Notes: generated by a model not told the origin, from the sequence alone. DNA of 64,000 nucleotides from Chrysomallon squamiferum (GCA_012295275.1 CM022676.1:15516622-15580621); one strand, 5' to 3'; numbered from the stretch's first letter, positions 1-12,782 are shown. Made by a program: numbers and translations.

Positions 1-540
1 TCAATTTAAATTTTCTTCTAAACATCTTGTATCGAATTTTTTATTTTTTATTCTCTTTTCTTGTTGTTTTTGTTACTCTAGTTCTTCTCCTTATTTCTTC
101 TTCTTCTTCTTCTTCTTCTTCTTCTTCTTTATCTTTCTCTTCTTCTGTTAATTGTTAGCACGTCATCACTGATATAAATAGCTAAACACAAAGACTGAAT
201 AAACAGTATTAACATAGAACAACATATTTTAAAGTCTCTTTATCACTGAGTAATATATATGTACACACACACATACATACATACATACAGACTTATACAT
301 GTGTATGTATACACATGCATAGATGAAAGAAACAAAAATAAAATAAAAAAATCAATGTATTTAAGACAACCTAGTGGCGAGTTGAACTATAACTGAATTT
401 TTATTTTAAGTTTGAACAAAAATGATTCATCAAAATATGATAGGCAAAAGTGATATGGAAAAGTGTCTGGCAAATATATGGACTAATTTTCGCTATTTTG
501 TGAACACTAAAATGCAATGTTATATCCTTTTTTTTTTCAG
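1..540 (+). other. Intron upstream of the first beta-A exon
   Basis: No exon is seen. The stretch resembles the intron at 4873-5492, which also lies before a beta-A exon: both carry a cluster close to ctaaacatcttg. This implies an alpha SRCR domain upstream, outside the window. It holds a TTC repeat at about 97-129 and ends in a pyrimidine-rich acceptor tract (tttttttcag) at 540. Confidence 0.5.
97..129. repeat. (TTC)n microsatellite
   Basis: About ten TTC units. Confidence 0.9.
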
Positions 541-685
541 TGTCTATCAGACTAGTCAATGGTGGAGGTATTTCAATACATGGTCGAGTTGAGATCAAAC
601 TTAACGATACATGGGGAACTGTCTGTGGTGACAAATTTGACGACAAAGACGCAGGCTTTATCTGTACACTTTTAGGATTCAGTCA
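541..685 (+). CDS. SRCR beta exon A (first half of domain), left gene
   Basis: Acceptor cag at 538-540 and donor GT at 686. It enters in phase 1 and leaves in phase 2. It encodes the N-terminal half of an SRCR domain: IRLVNGGG, the sequon NDT before WGTVC, and the second cysteine in FICTLLGF. It is open, but its partner B exon is truncated, so this unit cannot make a complete domain. Confidence 0.8.
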
Positions 686-887
686 GTAATAATGTTTTAC
701 TTTCAGTTAAACTGTTTAATTTATAAACAATGATCAAATATGGGTATATTGTCATTTTCACCATACAAAGTCAATTAAACTTGGAAATTAAGACTTGTGC
801 TTGAAGTTAGCAGGTAGTACATTTTGATTAGTATTTATTCTAATGAATTTCAATCTGACAAATCTATTTGTGTTTTATATATCCTAG

Positions 888-926
888 ATTCAACGCAGAG
901 GCCTATAAGAATGCTCACATTTTTGG
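888..926 (+). pseudogene. Truncated SRCR beta exon B
   Basis: After acceptor cctag (883-887) about 13 codons match other beta-B exons (FNA-AYKNAH). Homology then stops where FGEGTGPVW should follow. The domain's four C-terminal cysteines, the donor and the next gamma domain are gone. The sequence beyond is unrelated and leads into microsatellite and transposon remnants. Confidence 0.75.
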
Positions 927-1209
927 ATTGATTAAAGTAAAATTTATTCTTTCTATGAATGAATTTCAAAGTTTTCTTTAACTAAGAAAATTACATGTTT
1001 TATAGAATAATGCCCGTCAACATTGTGCACTCTCTGTTTTTGTATTTCTGTCAGTAGGTTTCTCTGTATATTTGTGTGTATATATAAATTTATATATCCA
1101 CATATTTATTACCTGTGCATATATGTCAGCTGTGGACTTCAGGGCAATTTTTTATTATTATGAAGGCTTCAGATGAAAATGGAATGTTCACATTGCTGAT
1201 ACCTTCAAA

Positions 1210-1336
<127 letters not shown>

Positions 1337-1527
1337 GTCTATGACCGAAGAAGAAAAAAATGGCTGCTGCGACTATTCTGACATTGTGACAGCGATCTGG
1401 CGATGTTTGTGGAGAAAGTGAGATATACCTGCTCGTGCTGTCGCAGAAACCAAATGCACTGAAATCAAATTTTCTTACACTGAATCAACATTATCGAAAA
1501 ATAAAAGGAATAATTTATCCTGTTATA

Positions 1528-2347
1528 ATGGGTCGCAGTCCGGGCTTAGCGGTAAACCTATGTTATGAAGCAATGTGAGAGTTTAACGCCAGACAAAGCT
1601 TTCTCAACGTCGTTCATGACAGTATCATATCACGACTCCGACAAGGTGTAAACATAACTGGGCAAGTGCGAGATCGATCCACGTTCTGGTAGACCGCGAT
1701 TAACTATTCCAAGGGAATGTAGGTCACCGGTCCGAAAGTGCTCCACGTTTAGCCCGTACTGTGCAGGATATCGGCTAGAATGCACCAACATTGGCGACAT
1801 AGATAATGAGATCAGACATCATGCACTGACGAATTCAGGTTTTGTGTTCAGTTTGTGGATGGTAGGCGACGGAGGGAGAATACGTTGGAGAAAACTTCAT
1901 TCAGCCTGACCGAGATGGCTGCGGCAGCAGCATGGACTGGGTCTGCTTTCACAGTGGAAGTAAAGCAGATCCCGTTTTCATTCACGGAAACACGACTGTT
2001 CAACGTTACTGCGAAGAGATCATTACACCAGTGGCCATTCCATTACTGCAGCACCATCCTGGCTTTCTGTTTCAACATGACAACGCACGGCTAAACACAA
2101 ATCTTCTTGAGGTAAACCACATCCAAGTTTTGAACTGGCAACCAAGGTCACCTCACTCGTCTCCAATTGACTGGGCCGTAGGGTACGTGAAAACCATCCT
2201 CATATCCTTATTGTCCATATCCTGCAAATTACTCTGAACAGCGAATGGAACGCAATTACTGCTCCTGTGATTAAAGCTCTCATCAGAAGAATGAGTCAAC
2301 GATGTACTGCTCTCATCAACGCTGATGTTGTACAAACACATTACTGA
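1528..2347 (+). mobile_element. Tc1/mariner-like DNA transposon, decayed transposase
   Basis: A plus-strand reading across frames shows a start at 1528, an N-terminal DNA-binding part with ISRLRQG and TGQVRDR near 1620-1675, a TDEF motif at about 1825-1836 for the first catalytic aspartate, FQHDNAR near 2071-2090 for the second, and the NW-PRSPHSSPID block near 2130-2171. The C-terminal part ends ALINADVVQTHY before TGA at 2345. These are Tc1-family landmarks. The third catalytic residue reads Asp rather than the usual Glu, the spacing before it is shortened by about five residues, and frameshifts and stops are present, so it is inactive. I could not define terminal inverted repeats. Confidence 0.75.
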
Positions 2348-2698
2348 GTCTCTCTCACCATTTTGGTAGGTGTTCTGTTCCGTTTCATCTGCTGACATTC
2401 AACTAACGACGATTACACCGTAACAACTACGTGTTACTGCTGGCTACATTCATAAATGCTGCATGAATGAAATAACGTGTACAAATAAATTGAGCCTGCA
2501 ATTAGGTTGTCTGTATTTCATATATTGCACATAACTGCTAAATTTAGCACAGTATATATATATATATATATATAGATAGATAGATAGATGCAGAGATACA
2601 TAAAGATATGTATGTACCCATATACAAAAACGCTTTTCTAAGAAATTGGATAGAGTAAAGTGTATTAATTGTAAGAATTACGGTACTAACTGGTCTTG

Positions 2699-3460
2699 AA
2701 GGGACAACGTGTAGTAATCCCAGACAAACTGGGTCCTCAGATACTTATTATCATCCATCAAGGACATCTTGGGTCTGAGAAATGCAAGCTTAAGGCTAAA
2801 ATTGCTTGTTCTGGCCTGGCATCTCAAAAGCCATTAAAGAGATGACTCTCTCATGTAAAACATACATACAGTTCTCGAAACAGCAACACAGGAAAACCTT
2901 GCTTGCACATAACGTGCCAAGGTACGCATAACAAAAGGTAGCCTCTGATATGTTTGACTTGAAAGGAGCATACTACCAAATCATAGCTGCTTACTATGGC
3001 AAATTCCCAGTAGTCCGAAGACTACAAACTACTTCATCAACATATATCATAGAACAGTAAAAATGCATATTTACAGAAAATGGAATACCAGAAACCTTGG
3101 TGTAGGATAATGGGATACAGTAGAGCAGTCGTGAGTTCGCTTCATTCTGTGAGTCATGGGGAAATCAGTCATGTGACGAGCTCACCCCTGTACCCGCAAA
3201 ACAATGGATTCATCGAAAGAATGGTACAGACTGTAAAAAAAAGTTACATAAGAAATCTCAAAATTTCGGATAAGATCAATACCTGGCCTTGTTGGCTTAG
3301 CGAACTACTCCGATCGACAACAAATTATCAGAACCAGCCAACCTGCTCAACAACAGAGACTATCGAACTCAGCTACCATCAAGTGGCGGTCTACAAACCC
3401 TCCAGTCAGATGATTCAAATGTTGAACTGCTTCAACATCGCCAAAATTGAGTGAACTTTC
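2699..3460 (+). mobile_element. Ty3/gypsy-type retrotransposon integrase remnant
   Basis: Frames read in order show a degenerate HHCC-type zinc-binding stretch (IHQGHLGSEKC near 2750-2790), a core fragment with Asp-x-x-Gly-x-x-Tyr near 2950-2975, a FTENGIPETLV stretch near 3070-3100 and HVTSSPLYPQNNGFIERM near 3167-3222, the block with the last catalytic Glu. Stops and frameshifts separate the pieces. No LTR, gag or reverse transcriptase was recognised, so only an internal pol fragment remains. Confidence 0.7.
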
Positions 3461-4041
3461 TTCAAGACATGTTGATATGTATCATCTGACATTAAAACAC
3501 GTGGTTTCCAGCTTAAATAAAAAGTGTCTCGGATAAACACAGATCATACATTGTCAATGTGGAATATTGTTGGAACCGTTTATATCTTAAGCCGCGGAAG
3601 CTCAACCACCTGGTGGCGAAACTCTACAAGCCGACAACAAACACAACTGCCTGACATGTAAACAGCTCATGGAGAAACACTCGCTTCATGGGTGTCACAT
3701 ATCTTTTGAACCACGAACATGTGCTAGTAGAAGTGGTCGTGTTGTGAAGTCGCCTCAAATATTAGACTTATAGTGGCCAAACAACATTATTAAAAAGCTG
3801 TATAATCTACTCACATAAGTAGCCTATAATAATGTGTCAAAGCAAGGACAAAACAGTGACCAAATAATTCATATTAATATCAGAATTGACAGTATAAGAA
3901 CGTATCCAAGAAACTTGAGAAACTAATGTTTTATTTTATTATTTTGAACTTTAATTTCTTAAAGAGCCTTATATATTAATATAAGCTAATAGTTATACAA
4001 TTGTCACAATGTTTAGAAGTAAGAATATTAATTAAGAGTAG

Positions 4042-4045
<4 letters not shown>

Positions 4046-4086
<41 letters not shown>

Positions 4087-4090
4087 TATA
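4046..4090. repeat. (TA)n microsatellite
   Basis: TA run at the right edge of the transposon-rich block. Confidence 0.85.
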
Positions 4091-4140
4091 AATTTTTTGT
4101 GAACAGACTAAAAGTGTACAGTCTAGTAGATGTACTAAAA
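4091..4140 (+). other. Relic of the intron that normally follows a gamma-B exon
   Basis: The piece gaacagactaaaagtg at about 4101 also occurs just downstream of the plus-strand gamma-B exon (about 8869). A close relative lies at the same place after gamma-B exons of the minus-strand gene (for example about 48855-48875, reverse complement). It therefore marks the place where a gamma domain used to precede the alpha exon at 4274. Confidence 0.55.
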
Positions 4141-4273
4141 TATGTATGCGTGTACATACATACATACATACATATATATACATACATACATATATACATA
4201 CATGCAAACATACATACATACAAACATAAACATACATATTCACTGATCAAATATAAACCTGTTTCTATTTCAG

Positions 4274-4418
4274 TACCAGTACGGTTAGTAAATGGAAGAG
4301 GAAAACCAACACAAGGTCGAGTTGAGATTCGAGTAAACGGGACGTGGGGAACAATTTGTACAAATAGTTTTGACACAAGAGATGCTGGTGTTCTCTGTTC
4401 AGTGATGGGGTTTAGTCG
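4274..4418 (+). CDS. SRCR alpha exon A, left gene
   Basis: Acceptor tttcag (to 4273) and donor GT at 4419. 145 nt, phase 1 to phase 2. It encodes VPVRLVNGRG, the sequon NGT, WGTIC, then CTNSFDTRDAGVLC and GFSR. Open, and complete with exon B at 4697. Confidence 0.85.
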
Positions 4419-4696
4419 GTAAAAATAAATGTTTTGTGTTATATTCCTTTTTCCAACGTATTTTTACTGCCATTATTACTGTAATAACACAACTACAGTG
4501 AGCACCATACATTATTTTGGTTTGGTGATTATTATGAAATCATTTTCTCTCCTCCTTCTGCTCATATCAGATAGAAAAAAAAAAAAAAAAAAACCGGAGA
4601 TACTGACGCTCTCAAGGGCAGGATACATAGTTCTTGAATAAATAAATGATCAGCTATATATCATGTTATTTTTCTTTTCTTCGAACAACATTTTAG

Positions 4697-4872
4697 TGAC
4701 GGAGTAAAGATCTTTAGTGGCAGTTCATCATACTTTGGACAAGGTTCTGGCCCAGTATGGTTAAGTTATCTTCAGTGTGAAGGAAATGAAGGATCCATTG
4801 AAAAATGTAATTTTCCTGGTTGGAGAAACAATTACTGCAGTCACAGTTACGATGTTGGTATACGCTGTGAAG
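4697..4872 (+). CDS. SRCR alpha exon B, left gene
   Basis: Acceptor ttttag and donor GGTTCG. 176 nt, phase 2 to phase 1. It encodes YFGQGSGPVWL, LQCEGNE, KCNFPGW, NYCSH and VGIRC, the four C-terminal cysteines of a group A SRCR domain. Open. Confidence 0.85.
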
Positions 4873-5492
4873 GTTCGTTTCGTAGAAATCTCATTTTTGT
4901 TTTCTTTGTATAGGTATAAAGCTTTTGAATAAGGTAATATATTATCGAAACGTATTAGAAATATATAAATGTTTAGCTAAAAATAAATAGTAAACAGCCA
5001 TTTTTTGTGTTCTACAATGTAATGTTCAGCGCATTTTTATGTTGGTTTTGAATGTAATTTGTGATGACGCTATCTCTTCAGTATAAACATAAACAAAAGT
5101 ATTTTACTTCCTTATTGATAGTCTTTTCAATTTATTTTTTCTCTAAACATCTTGAATCATTTGTTTCTTTTGTATCTGCTTTGTTTTTGGTTCCTGTTCG
5201 TTTTCATTGCTATTGTTCTTTATTATTATTATTATTAACTGCCCGTCAAAATAGCGCTGCCTAAGAAACAAAGAAAAACAAATCATTTGTTTTTAATTTT
5301 TTTTAAAGAAGAAACCAGACAAATAATTCAAGCTGATCATTTATTGTTATAACTTTTATTTTTATTTTGAAATAAATCACTATTGACATCCGTCAGTAAA
5401 ACATAATATAGAACAAATGCTCTGAAGTATTTAGCTAATAATGTCCGCCATTTTGTTATCAGTGGAATGCAATATTTTATACTTAATTTTAG

Positions 5493-5637
5493 GTTCTATC
5501 AGACTAGTCAATGGTGGAGGTATTCCAAAACAGGGTCGAGTTGAGATCAAACTTAACGATACATGGGGAACTGTCTGCGGTGACAAATTTGACGACAAAG
5601 ACACAGGCTTTATCTGTACACTTTTAGGATTCAGTCA
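5493..5637 (+). CDS. SRCR beta exon A, left gene
   Basis: Acceptor ttttag (to 5492) and donor GT at 5638. It encodes SIRLVNGGGIPKQGRVEI, NDTWGTVC and FICTLLGFSQ. Nearly identical to the beta-A exon at 541, showing recent duplication or conversion between units. Open. Confidence 0.85.
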
Positions 5638-5835
5638 GTAAGAATGTTTTATCTTTAGTTAAACTGATTAATTCATAAACAATGATAAAACATGAGTACG
5701 TTTATATTTCCGCCATACAAAGTAAATTATAATTTGAAATTAAGATTTGTTTGTGAAAGTACCCCGTAGTAGAGTTTGACCTATATTTCTATTAATCAAG
5801 ATCAGACAATTTAATTCGTATTCTGTAAATCCTAG

Positions 5836-6011
5836 ATTTAACGCAAAGACGTATAAGAATGCTCACTTTGGAGAAGGAACAGGACCAGTGTGGGTTGATG
5901 ATGTTAACTGTGTTGAAGATGAAAATGGAGTGAATCACTGTTCTTTCTGTGACTGGGGTAAAAAAAATTGTAATCATAAACAAGATTTGGCAGTCAGCTG
6001 TATACCACAGG
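5836..6011 (+). CDS. SRCR beta exon B, left gene, with an extra cysteine
   Basis: Acceptor cctag (to 5835) and donor GGTATG. It encodes AHFGEGTGPVWVDDVNC, then HCSFCDWG, NCNHKQDL and VSC. The other beta-B exons read FYDWG; here Tyr is replaced by Cys, giving five cysteines in this half and probably an unpaired one. Otherwise intact. Confidence 0.85.
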
Positions 6012-6163
6012 GTATGTTATTTTTGTTAGCCGTTTTTAAAAGAGCTTGCATTATTTTAAAGTTACTTTAATTAAAGCCCATATATTGAATAATGCCACTT
6101 AACCTTGTTATCTTTAATTAAAGCCCTTTCATACTTTTCTCTTGAATAATGCCACTTAACCTT

Positions 6164-6283
<120 letters not shown>

Positions 6284-6789
6284 TGTATGTGTGTGTATGT
6301 GTGTGTATGTAAATGTCCATAGACTTAGACTGAGGATCGCTCTCGCAACGAATCCTGTTTTGTGACGACATAATTAGTGGTTTCTTCAATTATTTATAAC
6401 ATAGATACTGGAAAAAAAACTATTTCCATGGCTTCTGGCAATTAGAAATAAATTCCGATTTTTGTAAAATATATTGCTATTTATAAATATCGATGTGATA
6501 GGACTGATGTTTATTTATCAGTGACTATTTAGCACATTATATCGGGTGTGCTATTAATCTAAAACATCTCTAATAACAAAATTAGTTAAACACATAAACA
6601 GGTAAATATATATATTTAGACACGCACACGCACATGCACGCAGATATATATACAGATATTGAGATAGTGATAGATGTACCAAAGTATGTATGTATGTGGA
6701 GAAAGGTCTTGTGACATCTTGGATAGTGAATATTTTTTCATCAGGATATTTATGAACTACATTTTAATTATTTCGTGAACTGATTTCAG

Positions 6790-6934
6790 TTTCTGTTCGA
6801 CTTGTCAGTGGAGGAGGAATTGCAACACAAGGCAGACTTGAAATAAAAAACAACGGGACATGGGGAACTGTCTGTGATAATGAATTTGACGACAGAGATG
6901 CTGCTGTCATCTGTAACATGATGGGTTTTAGTAG
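6790..6934 (+). CDS. SRCR gamma exon A, left gene
   Basis: Acceptor tttcag (to 6789) and donor AGGTAATT. It encodes SVRLVSGGGIATQGRLEI, NGTWGTVC, then FDDRDAAVIC and MMGF. Phase 1 to 2, open. Its partner exon lies 1.7 kb downstream. Confidence 0.85.
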
Positions 6935-7976
6935 GTAATTAAGCGTGATTTCACATCGTAAATCTTCCAAGTGATATCTAACAATATACCAAACTAAATT
7001 ACATTTTATATTATGATAGATGTTTATATCTGTAGGAAGATGTTCTCAGTTATTTAAAATTCTGAAATCTTAATTTAAATCTCAAATTATTACCAATAAT
7101 TTTGTAATTTCTGAGAAGTATCAACAGATTAAAGTGTTGTGTTTGTAAACTGTAATTATCATGAAGTTTTTAATAGTATGAGTACTATTCTAACATTATA
7201 AATAGGTAAGACTATTAATCTGCCTTCTCGTTTTAAAAAGCATATTACTGAAATAGTTTTATTATTCGAAATATAAAGCAAACTACATGTCATGACGTGA
7301 TATGGCGAACTGGATTTCATTTCGTAATTGTTTATATATATTTATTTAGAGAAATAGCAAACCATTTCTACAAGATTCGGTTTACGTCATTTTCAAATAG
7401 AAAATATTAGCATGTACATAAAATTATGAAATCTTTATTCATATCCGAAACTACTACGTATTCTAATTTCGTAATTTATGAAAACTTTCAACTGATTTCT
7501 ACGTTGTAGTTCTCGACACGAACTTTAGGTAGGAAATTAAAAATTCTAAACTTTATCTGTTCGTTCTATTATCTACATTTCTCAAATATGTTTATAATTC
7601 TAAAGATAAACCAAATTATCAGACATGACGTCATTGTTTTATGGTTATGTGGCGAACTGGATTGTTAAAAAGTACAACTTGCTATAAAATACTTTTTTGA
7701 TGTAAAAACATATCATACAATTTACATCGTATGATTATTCTACAATAAGAAAAATAATCGTTAACAAAAAAATAATAATAATTATAATAATAATTATCTC
7801 CTAAGATATAATGTGCGTTGATTGTTTATAAAGAACATCTAAAATATATAGAATATGATCCTTCTATAAACTATTGCTTTCGTTTTTTCATTAGTTTATT
7901 CTGATCAAAAGTGATTTACTTAATAAAATCACGAATGCACATTATAATTCTACTATAGCCCATTATTATTATTATA

Positions 7977-8018
<42 letters not shown>

Positions 8019-8637
8019 GTGAGCAAGACAGATAATCTCGTATTTGTTTAAAACAAATCTCGACTAAGAAGCTAATTCATTAGATACATTTCTTTTTCGG
8101 ACACAAACTAAATACATTTTATTACAGTAGTAATTTGTATGTGTATAGTCTTGAGATTATCTAGTATCTGTACAGTAAACAGATAGAGTAATATGAGTAA
8201 TTATAATGATGAAAAAACTTTCTTTAAATGCCGTTATATATTAATAATTAAAATTGTCTTTCACCATCCGTAATATTCTTTTTCCGGAAACTATTCGATG
8301 ACGGACTTATAAAGACAGATTTAAAATGTTTATGTTGTATTACCCGCCAACATACGACAACATAACAAAGCTATGGAATTTGTCCAACAGCCTGACTTTT
8401 TTCTTTTCATTCAGATATAGCTAGTTTCCTATGAGAAAGTACACAGCTTTGAAAAAATTCCACTAGCGTGCCTTCGCACACGTATACACATACATACACA
8501 CACACAGTCAAACACAAACATACACTACTTTAGACCATATAAAACTGACCAATCCATATCACATTATTCTAAACCCCTAGACTTAATAACGAGCACATTT
8601 AAGTTACATTGACAGCTATTATTAACATTATTTTCAG
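6935..8637 (+). other. Long gamma intron
   Basis: No exon was recognised. AT-rich, with a TTA repeat at about 7965-8017. The gamma A-B intron is also the longest within-domain intron in the minus-strand gene, where two of the four copies hold LINE fragments; I see none here. Confidence 0.6.
7965..8017. repeat. (TTA)n microsatellite
   Basis: TTA run in the gamma intron. Confidence 0.85.
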
Positions 8638-8813
8638 TTTCGGAGCAAAATCCTATACAACATCTCAATTTGGACAAGGCAGTGGACCTATTTGGCTTGA
8701 TGGACTTGACTGTAAGGGCGATGAAGAAAGTGTAGACTATTGTTCATACTCTACTTGGGGTGACAACAACTGTAGTCATAATCAAGACGTGGGAATTAGC
8801 TGTTTGAATCACT
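8638..8813 (+). CDS. SRCR gamma exon B, left gene
   Basis: Acceptor ttttcag and donor TGTAAGT. It encodes [38 protein letters not shown]. 176 nt, phase 2 to 1, open. Confidence 0.85.
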
Positions 8814-8998
8814 GTAAGTAGAGAGATATAGAATTAGTCAAATTAATGATAAGAAAACATTTATTGAACAGACTAAAAGTGAGCAATCTAGGAGATGTAA
8901 CCAAAATAATCTGAAAAATTATGTTAATAATGTTATTGTAATTGGTGTATTTTCTATGTGTGACGTCGTCTTGGTTCACATCAAAATGGAGCATTATA

Positions 8999-9000
<2 letters not shown>

Positions 9001-9036
<36 letters not shown>
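9001..9036. repeat. (GT)n microsatellite
   Basis: About 18 GT units. Confidence 0.9.
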
Positions 9037-9038
<2 letters not shown>

Positions 9039-9729
9039 CTGTTCAATAATTACACAGCGGGTGATAGTTTAAGGACAAAGTGAAAACGTAGTCCCGATTT
9101 TAAACTGCTCCTTAAGCATTTTTTATTAGCAGTGGTATAAAACTATATATTATTAGGTGTTGTTTGATTCTTCGGGGATATTTTGTTTATTTTATTGTTG
9201 TTGTTGTTTGTTTCTTTTTTTGTTTTTTTGTTTTTTGTTTTTGTTTTTTTTTGTTGTTGTTTTTTTTCTGGTGGAGGTATGTTTAAAACTAATCCTTTTT
9301 ATATAAAGCTCCCCACTGATTTTGTTTTTCTTTTTGTGTGTATGCCATTACTATTTACTAAAACATCGGCCAATGGGTGATATCAGATTTTGTCAAAACC
9401 CGCTACATATCGTAGGCCACTTCGTCCATCCTTCTGTTCTGGTCACAAACTCACTTATGAGAAACAAACTAAAACAGAGCAGACAGATAGAAGATAGAAG
9501 ACTGTCATGTAGAAAGAATCTTATGTTGATCAAAATGTTTTAATTATTTCTGAAATGTATACATTTCTGAACATTCAATTATTCTGTTTGAAATAATGAT
9601 TTTACATCGAATAACTTTCTTTACCAAAGACCATTAATTGATGTGTTTATTATACCTTTTTCTAACAAAAATTCCAAGCATATTAGGCTATTCTAACTCA
9701 GTGATCCCATGAAACTATTATTGTTTCAG

Positions 9730-9874
9730 TACCAGTACGTTTAGTGAACGGAAGAGGAAAACCAACACAAGGTCGAGTTGAGATTCAAGTAAACGGGACG
9801 TGGGGAACAATTTGTGATGATTATTTTGATGAGAAAGATGCTTCTGTGTTATGCCACATGTTAGGATTTAGTCG
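9730..9874 (+). CDS. SRCR delta exon A, left gene
   Basis: Acceptor tttcag (to 9729) and donor CGGTAATT. It encodes VPVRLVNGRGKPTQGRVEIQ, NGTWGTIC, then DDYFDEKDASVLCHM and LGFSR. Almost identical to the minus-strand delta-A at 33097-33241. Its own B exon is broken. Confidence 0.85.
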
Positions 9875-10012
9875 GTAATTGTTTTATATATTTATTTATT
9901 TACTTATTTTTTGAATGAAAACATTTGATATGGATGCAGTTCATCTGATTCTGCTGACAAGCAGAGGGTAAGATAATGTGTGTGAGCTTGTTTTCGACGA
10001 GACTGCTAATGA

Positions 10013-10077
10013 TAATAATAATAACTTTAGTAGTAGTAGTAGTAGTAATAGTAGTAGTAGTAATAATGATAGTGGTA

Positions 10078-10119
<42 letters not shown>

Positions 10120-10199
10120 CAATAATAACTATAACAGTAGTAGTAGTAGTAATAGTAGTAGTAGTAATAGTGATAGTGGTAGTAGTAATAATAATAATA

Positions 10200-10251
<52 letters not shown>

Positions 10252-10302
10252 GAATAAGAATAATAATAAAAAGAAGAAGAAGAAGAAGAAGAAGAAGAAG
10301 AC
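10013..10302. repeat. Compound TAA/TAG/AAG repeat
   Basis: Runs of TAG, TAA and AAG in the delta A-B intron. Long apparent ORFs here are repeat translations. Confidence 0.9.
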
Positions 10303-10400
10303 TGAACGAAAACATTGTATATAGCTCTAATTTAGTTGATTTTGCGGACAACCAGAGTGACCAAAGATAATGTATCTGAGCTTGTTTTCGACGGGATTGC

Positions 10401-10450
<50 letters not shown>

Positions 10451-10561
10451 CAATAATAACAGTAGCAGTCGTAGTGGTAGTAGTAGTAAATAGTAGTAGT
10501 AGTAGTAATAATAATAATAAGAAGAATATGAAGAATAAGAAGAAGAAGAAGAAAGAAAAAA
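10401..10561. repeat. Second compound TAA/TAG/AAG repeat
   Basis: Follows a direct duplicate of the flank gagcttgttttcgacg (9987 and 10379), so repeat and flank were duplicated together. Confidence 0.85.
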
Positions 10562-10810
10562 GAGTGGAAGAAGAACAATAATAACACAAAAAAGCAACAA
10601 TAATTTGTGACAATGATGACGATGAGGATTATGAAAGAAGTAATTAGGGATGTTTACACTATCGTATCAAACATGATTGTATTAAACATTGTTGAAATCA
10701 CTTAGAAAGTAAGGATTTTCTTCTGAAAACTTTAGGACTAAAAGGAGATCTGTTGAAGATATTTTGTAAAGCTTGTTGTATAATATTCAATGTTACTGAT
10801 TTTATTTAAA

Positions 10811-10980
10811 CTTTAATGCAGAGCCATATAAAAGTGCTCACTTTGGACAAGGAACTGGGCAGATATGGCTTGATGATCTGACATGTGATGGAGATGAAGA
10901 CAGTGTTGAATAGTGTTCATTTCCTGGCTGGGGGAAAGAAGACTGCAGTCACTCAGAGGATGCTGGTATCAGCTGTCAAT
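10811..10980 (+). pseudogene. SRCR delta exon B with lost acceptor and in-frame TAG
   Basis: 170 nt, exactly the length of the minus-strand copy (32417-32586). That copy is preceded by aag; here the same site reads aaa (10808-10810), so the acceptor AG is gone. Within the frame the codon for Lys in the minus copy (AAG) reads TAG at 10911-10913. Otherwise the landmarks remain: SAHFGQGTGQIWLDDL, the cysteines and DCSHSEDAGISC. The donor at 10981 is intact. Confidence 0.8.
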
Positions 10981-11629
10981 GTCAGTTTGCATTTCATTTT
11001 TTATTATTTTAATATATGTGTGTGTTTGTGCGTGTTTATATATGTATATTAGTTTTATATAGTTCAACCCCGGAGCTTCTACAGTTAGTATCCCACCTAT
11101 TTCGTTTACCTTTTCGTCAATTAAAAAAAAAATATCCCAAAAAAAATTAAATAAATAAATAAATAAAATAAAATAAACAACAAAAGTAATAAAAAACATT
11201 GAGTTTGTTGCCTAGCAGGTTACAAGTATAATGTTTTAGTTTTAATTGCAAAAAAACGACTAGCGTTATTAGCGGCAGAATAATAATACTGAATAGCTTT
11301 CCTTCACATAGACCTGTCCGGCAACAGGAGGCGACCACTATTTTGATGATGAAATCGATAAAATTACAATATTTTTTATTAAAGTCTATATCTTTATTTT
11401 GTTTATATTCAAAATAATCTTTGTAACAAATGAATCAGCGAAACCAAACTATGCATAGGAATATAATGCTTCTCTAATTCGACATGTTGAACATTAATTT
11501 TAAGTGGAAATCACGTTCATAAATGATGTAATAGTTTTTCTTTCACTGAGTTCATAAAGTTCCCACTTATTGTTTATTGGTCTTTTCCTTTTATATTCAT
11601 ATTCTAGATTTTATAGAAAGAAGCAATAA

Positions 11630-11742
<113 letters not shown>

Positions 11743-12420
11743 GAATTAAGCAAAGAATAACTCCCCAAATGATAAATTTATTTTGAGAAAGTTGAAAATC
11801 ATATTTGCCATTTGTTTCAATCACTTTAAAGTATTGATCAGTCTTTTTAATGTTTTATACAAAACTTTTGCACAACAGTGGAATATCTATTTGACTCTTT
11901 TTTCTTGTAATCATCAGCTTCGTTCAAAACATTTCTTACCTTGTCGATTTACAAATCAGCTTTATTTCCGACTTTTTTAATCACCGTTTTCATTTTTGTT
12001 TTTCTTAAATCTAAATTTAGAAGTTGTTTTTGTTTAGTTCTTTGCCTTTATCTAATGGGATTTAGATATATTATCACACTGACATAACGTTTGAACACAT
12101 TTACTTAGTATTATGTTCAGTTTTGATCACTTTATTTATTTATTTATATATTGTCAGTTTATTTTTGTGTGTTTCTTTGTTTGTTTTCAACCTGAAAATT
12201 GAATTATGTGGGAAAAGCTGTCCTTTTAAAATTAAGAATGACTCAGTCGAAACTTTGAAATGTCAAACATAAAAAGAACAGCTACGTAAGACAAGTGCCA
12301 CTTGGTTTGTAAAACTTTCAGGATGATTCGCACCTACATAATTCCAATGACAAACCAGGTCATTTTGTTAAACCAGATTGCAAGACTCATAGCTAACTTC
12401 AGTGTTACCTTTCAAACTAC

Positions 12421-12467
12421 ATTATTATTATTATTATTATTATTAGTAGTAGTAGTAGTAGTAGTAT
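12421..12467. repeat. (TTA)n(GTA)n repeat
   Basis: Triplet run in the delta-Ig1 intron. Confidence 0.85.
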
Positions 12468-12782
12468 TTAATATATGATATACATACCTTCTGCAGTTTA
12501 AATTCTAATTTCTTTAACCCTAATTTATCTTGTTTCTGGTCATAATAAATTAATACAGTGAAAGTCACTGACAAAAGACCGCAGGCATATTTCTTTGAAT
12601 CTTTCGCACATTTACCTTTCAAACAGAAACTTAAAGATACATCCTAATGTTTCATAAATATACATTTCATTTGTTCTTACAATGATACTCATTATTCTTT
12701 CTTTCTTTCTTTCTTTCTTTACTTATTTATTTATTTGTATTCATATATATATGTATTGATTTACTAATTTATTTATTTATAG

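Noticed and set aside
1528-3460. Active transposon or retroelement
   Set aside because: Both elements have stops, frameshifts and missing parts, and the Tc1-like catalytic triad is altered.
9941-10613. Long ORFs on both strands rich in Asn, Ile, Val, Leu or Tyr
   Set aside because: They are six-frame translations of TAA/TAG/AAG repeats in the delta intron, with no domain or codon signal.
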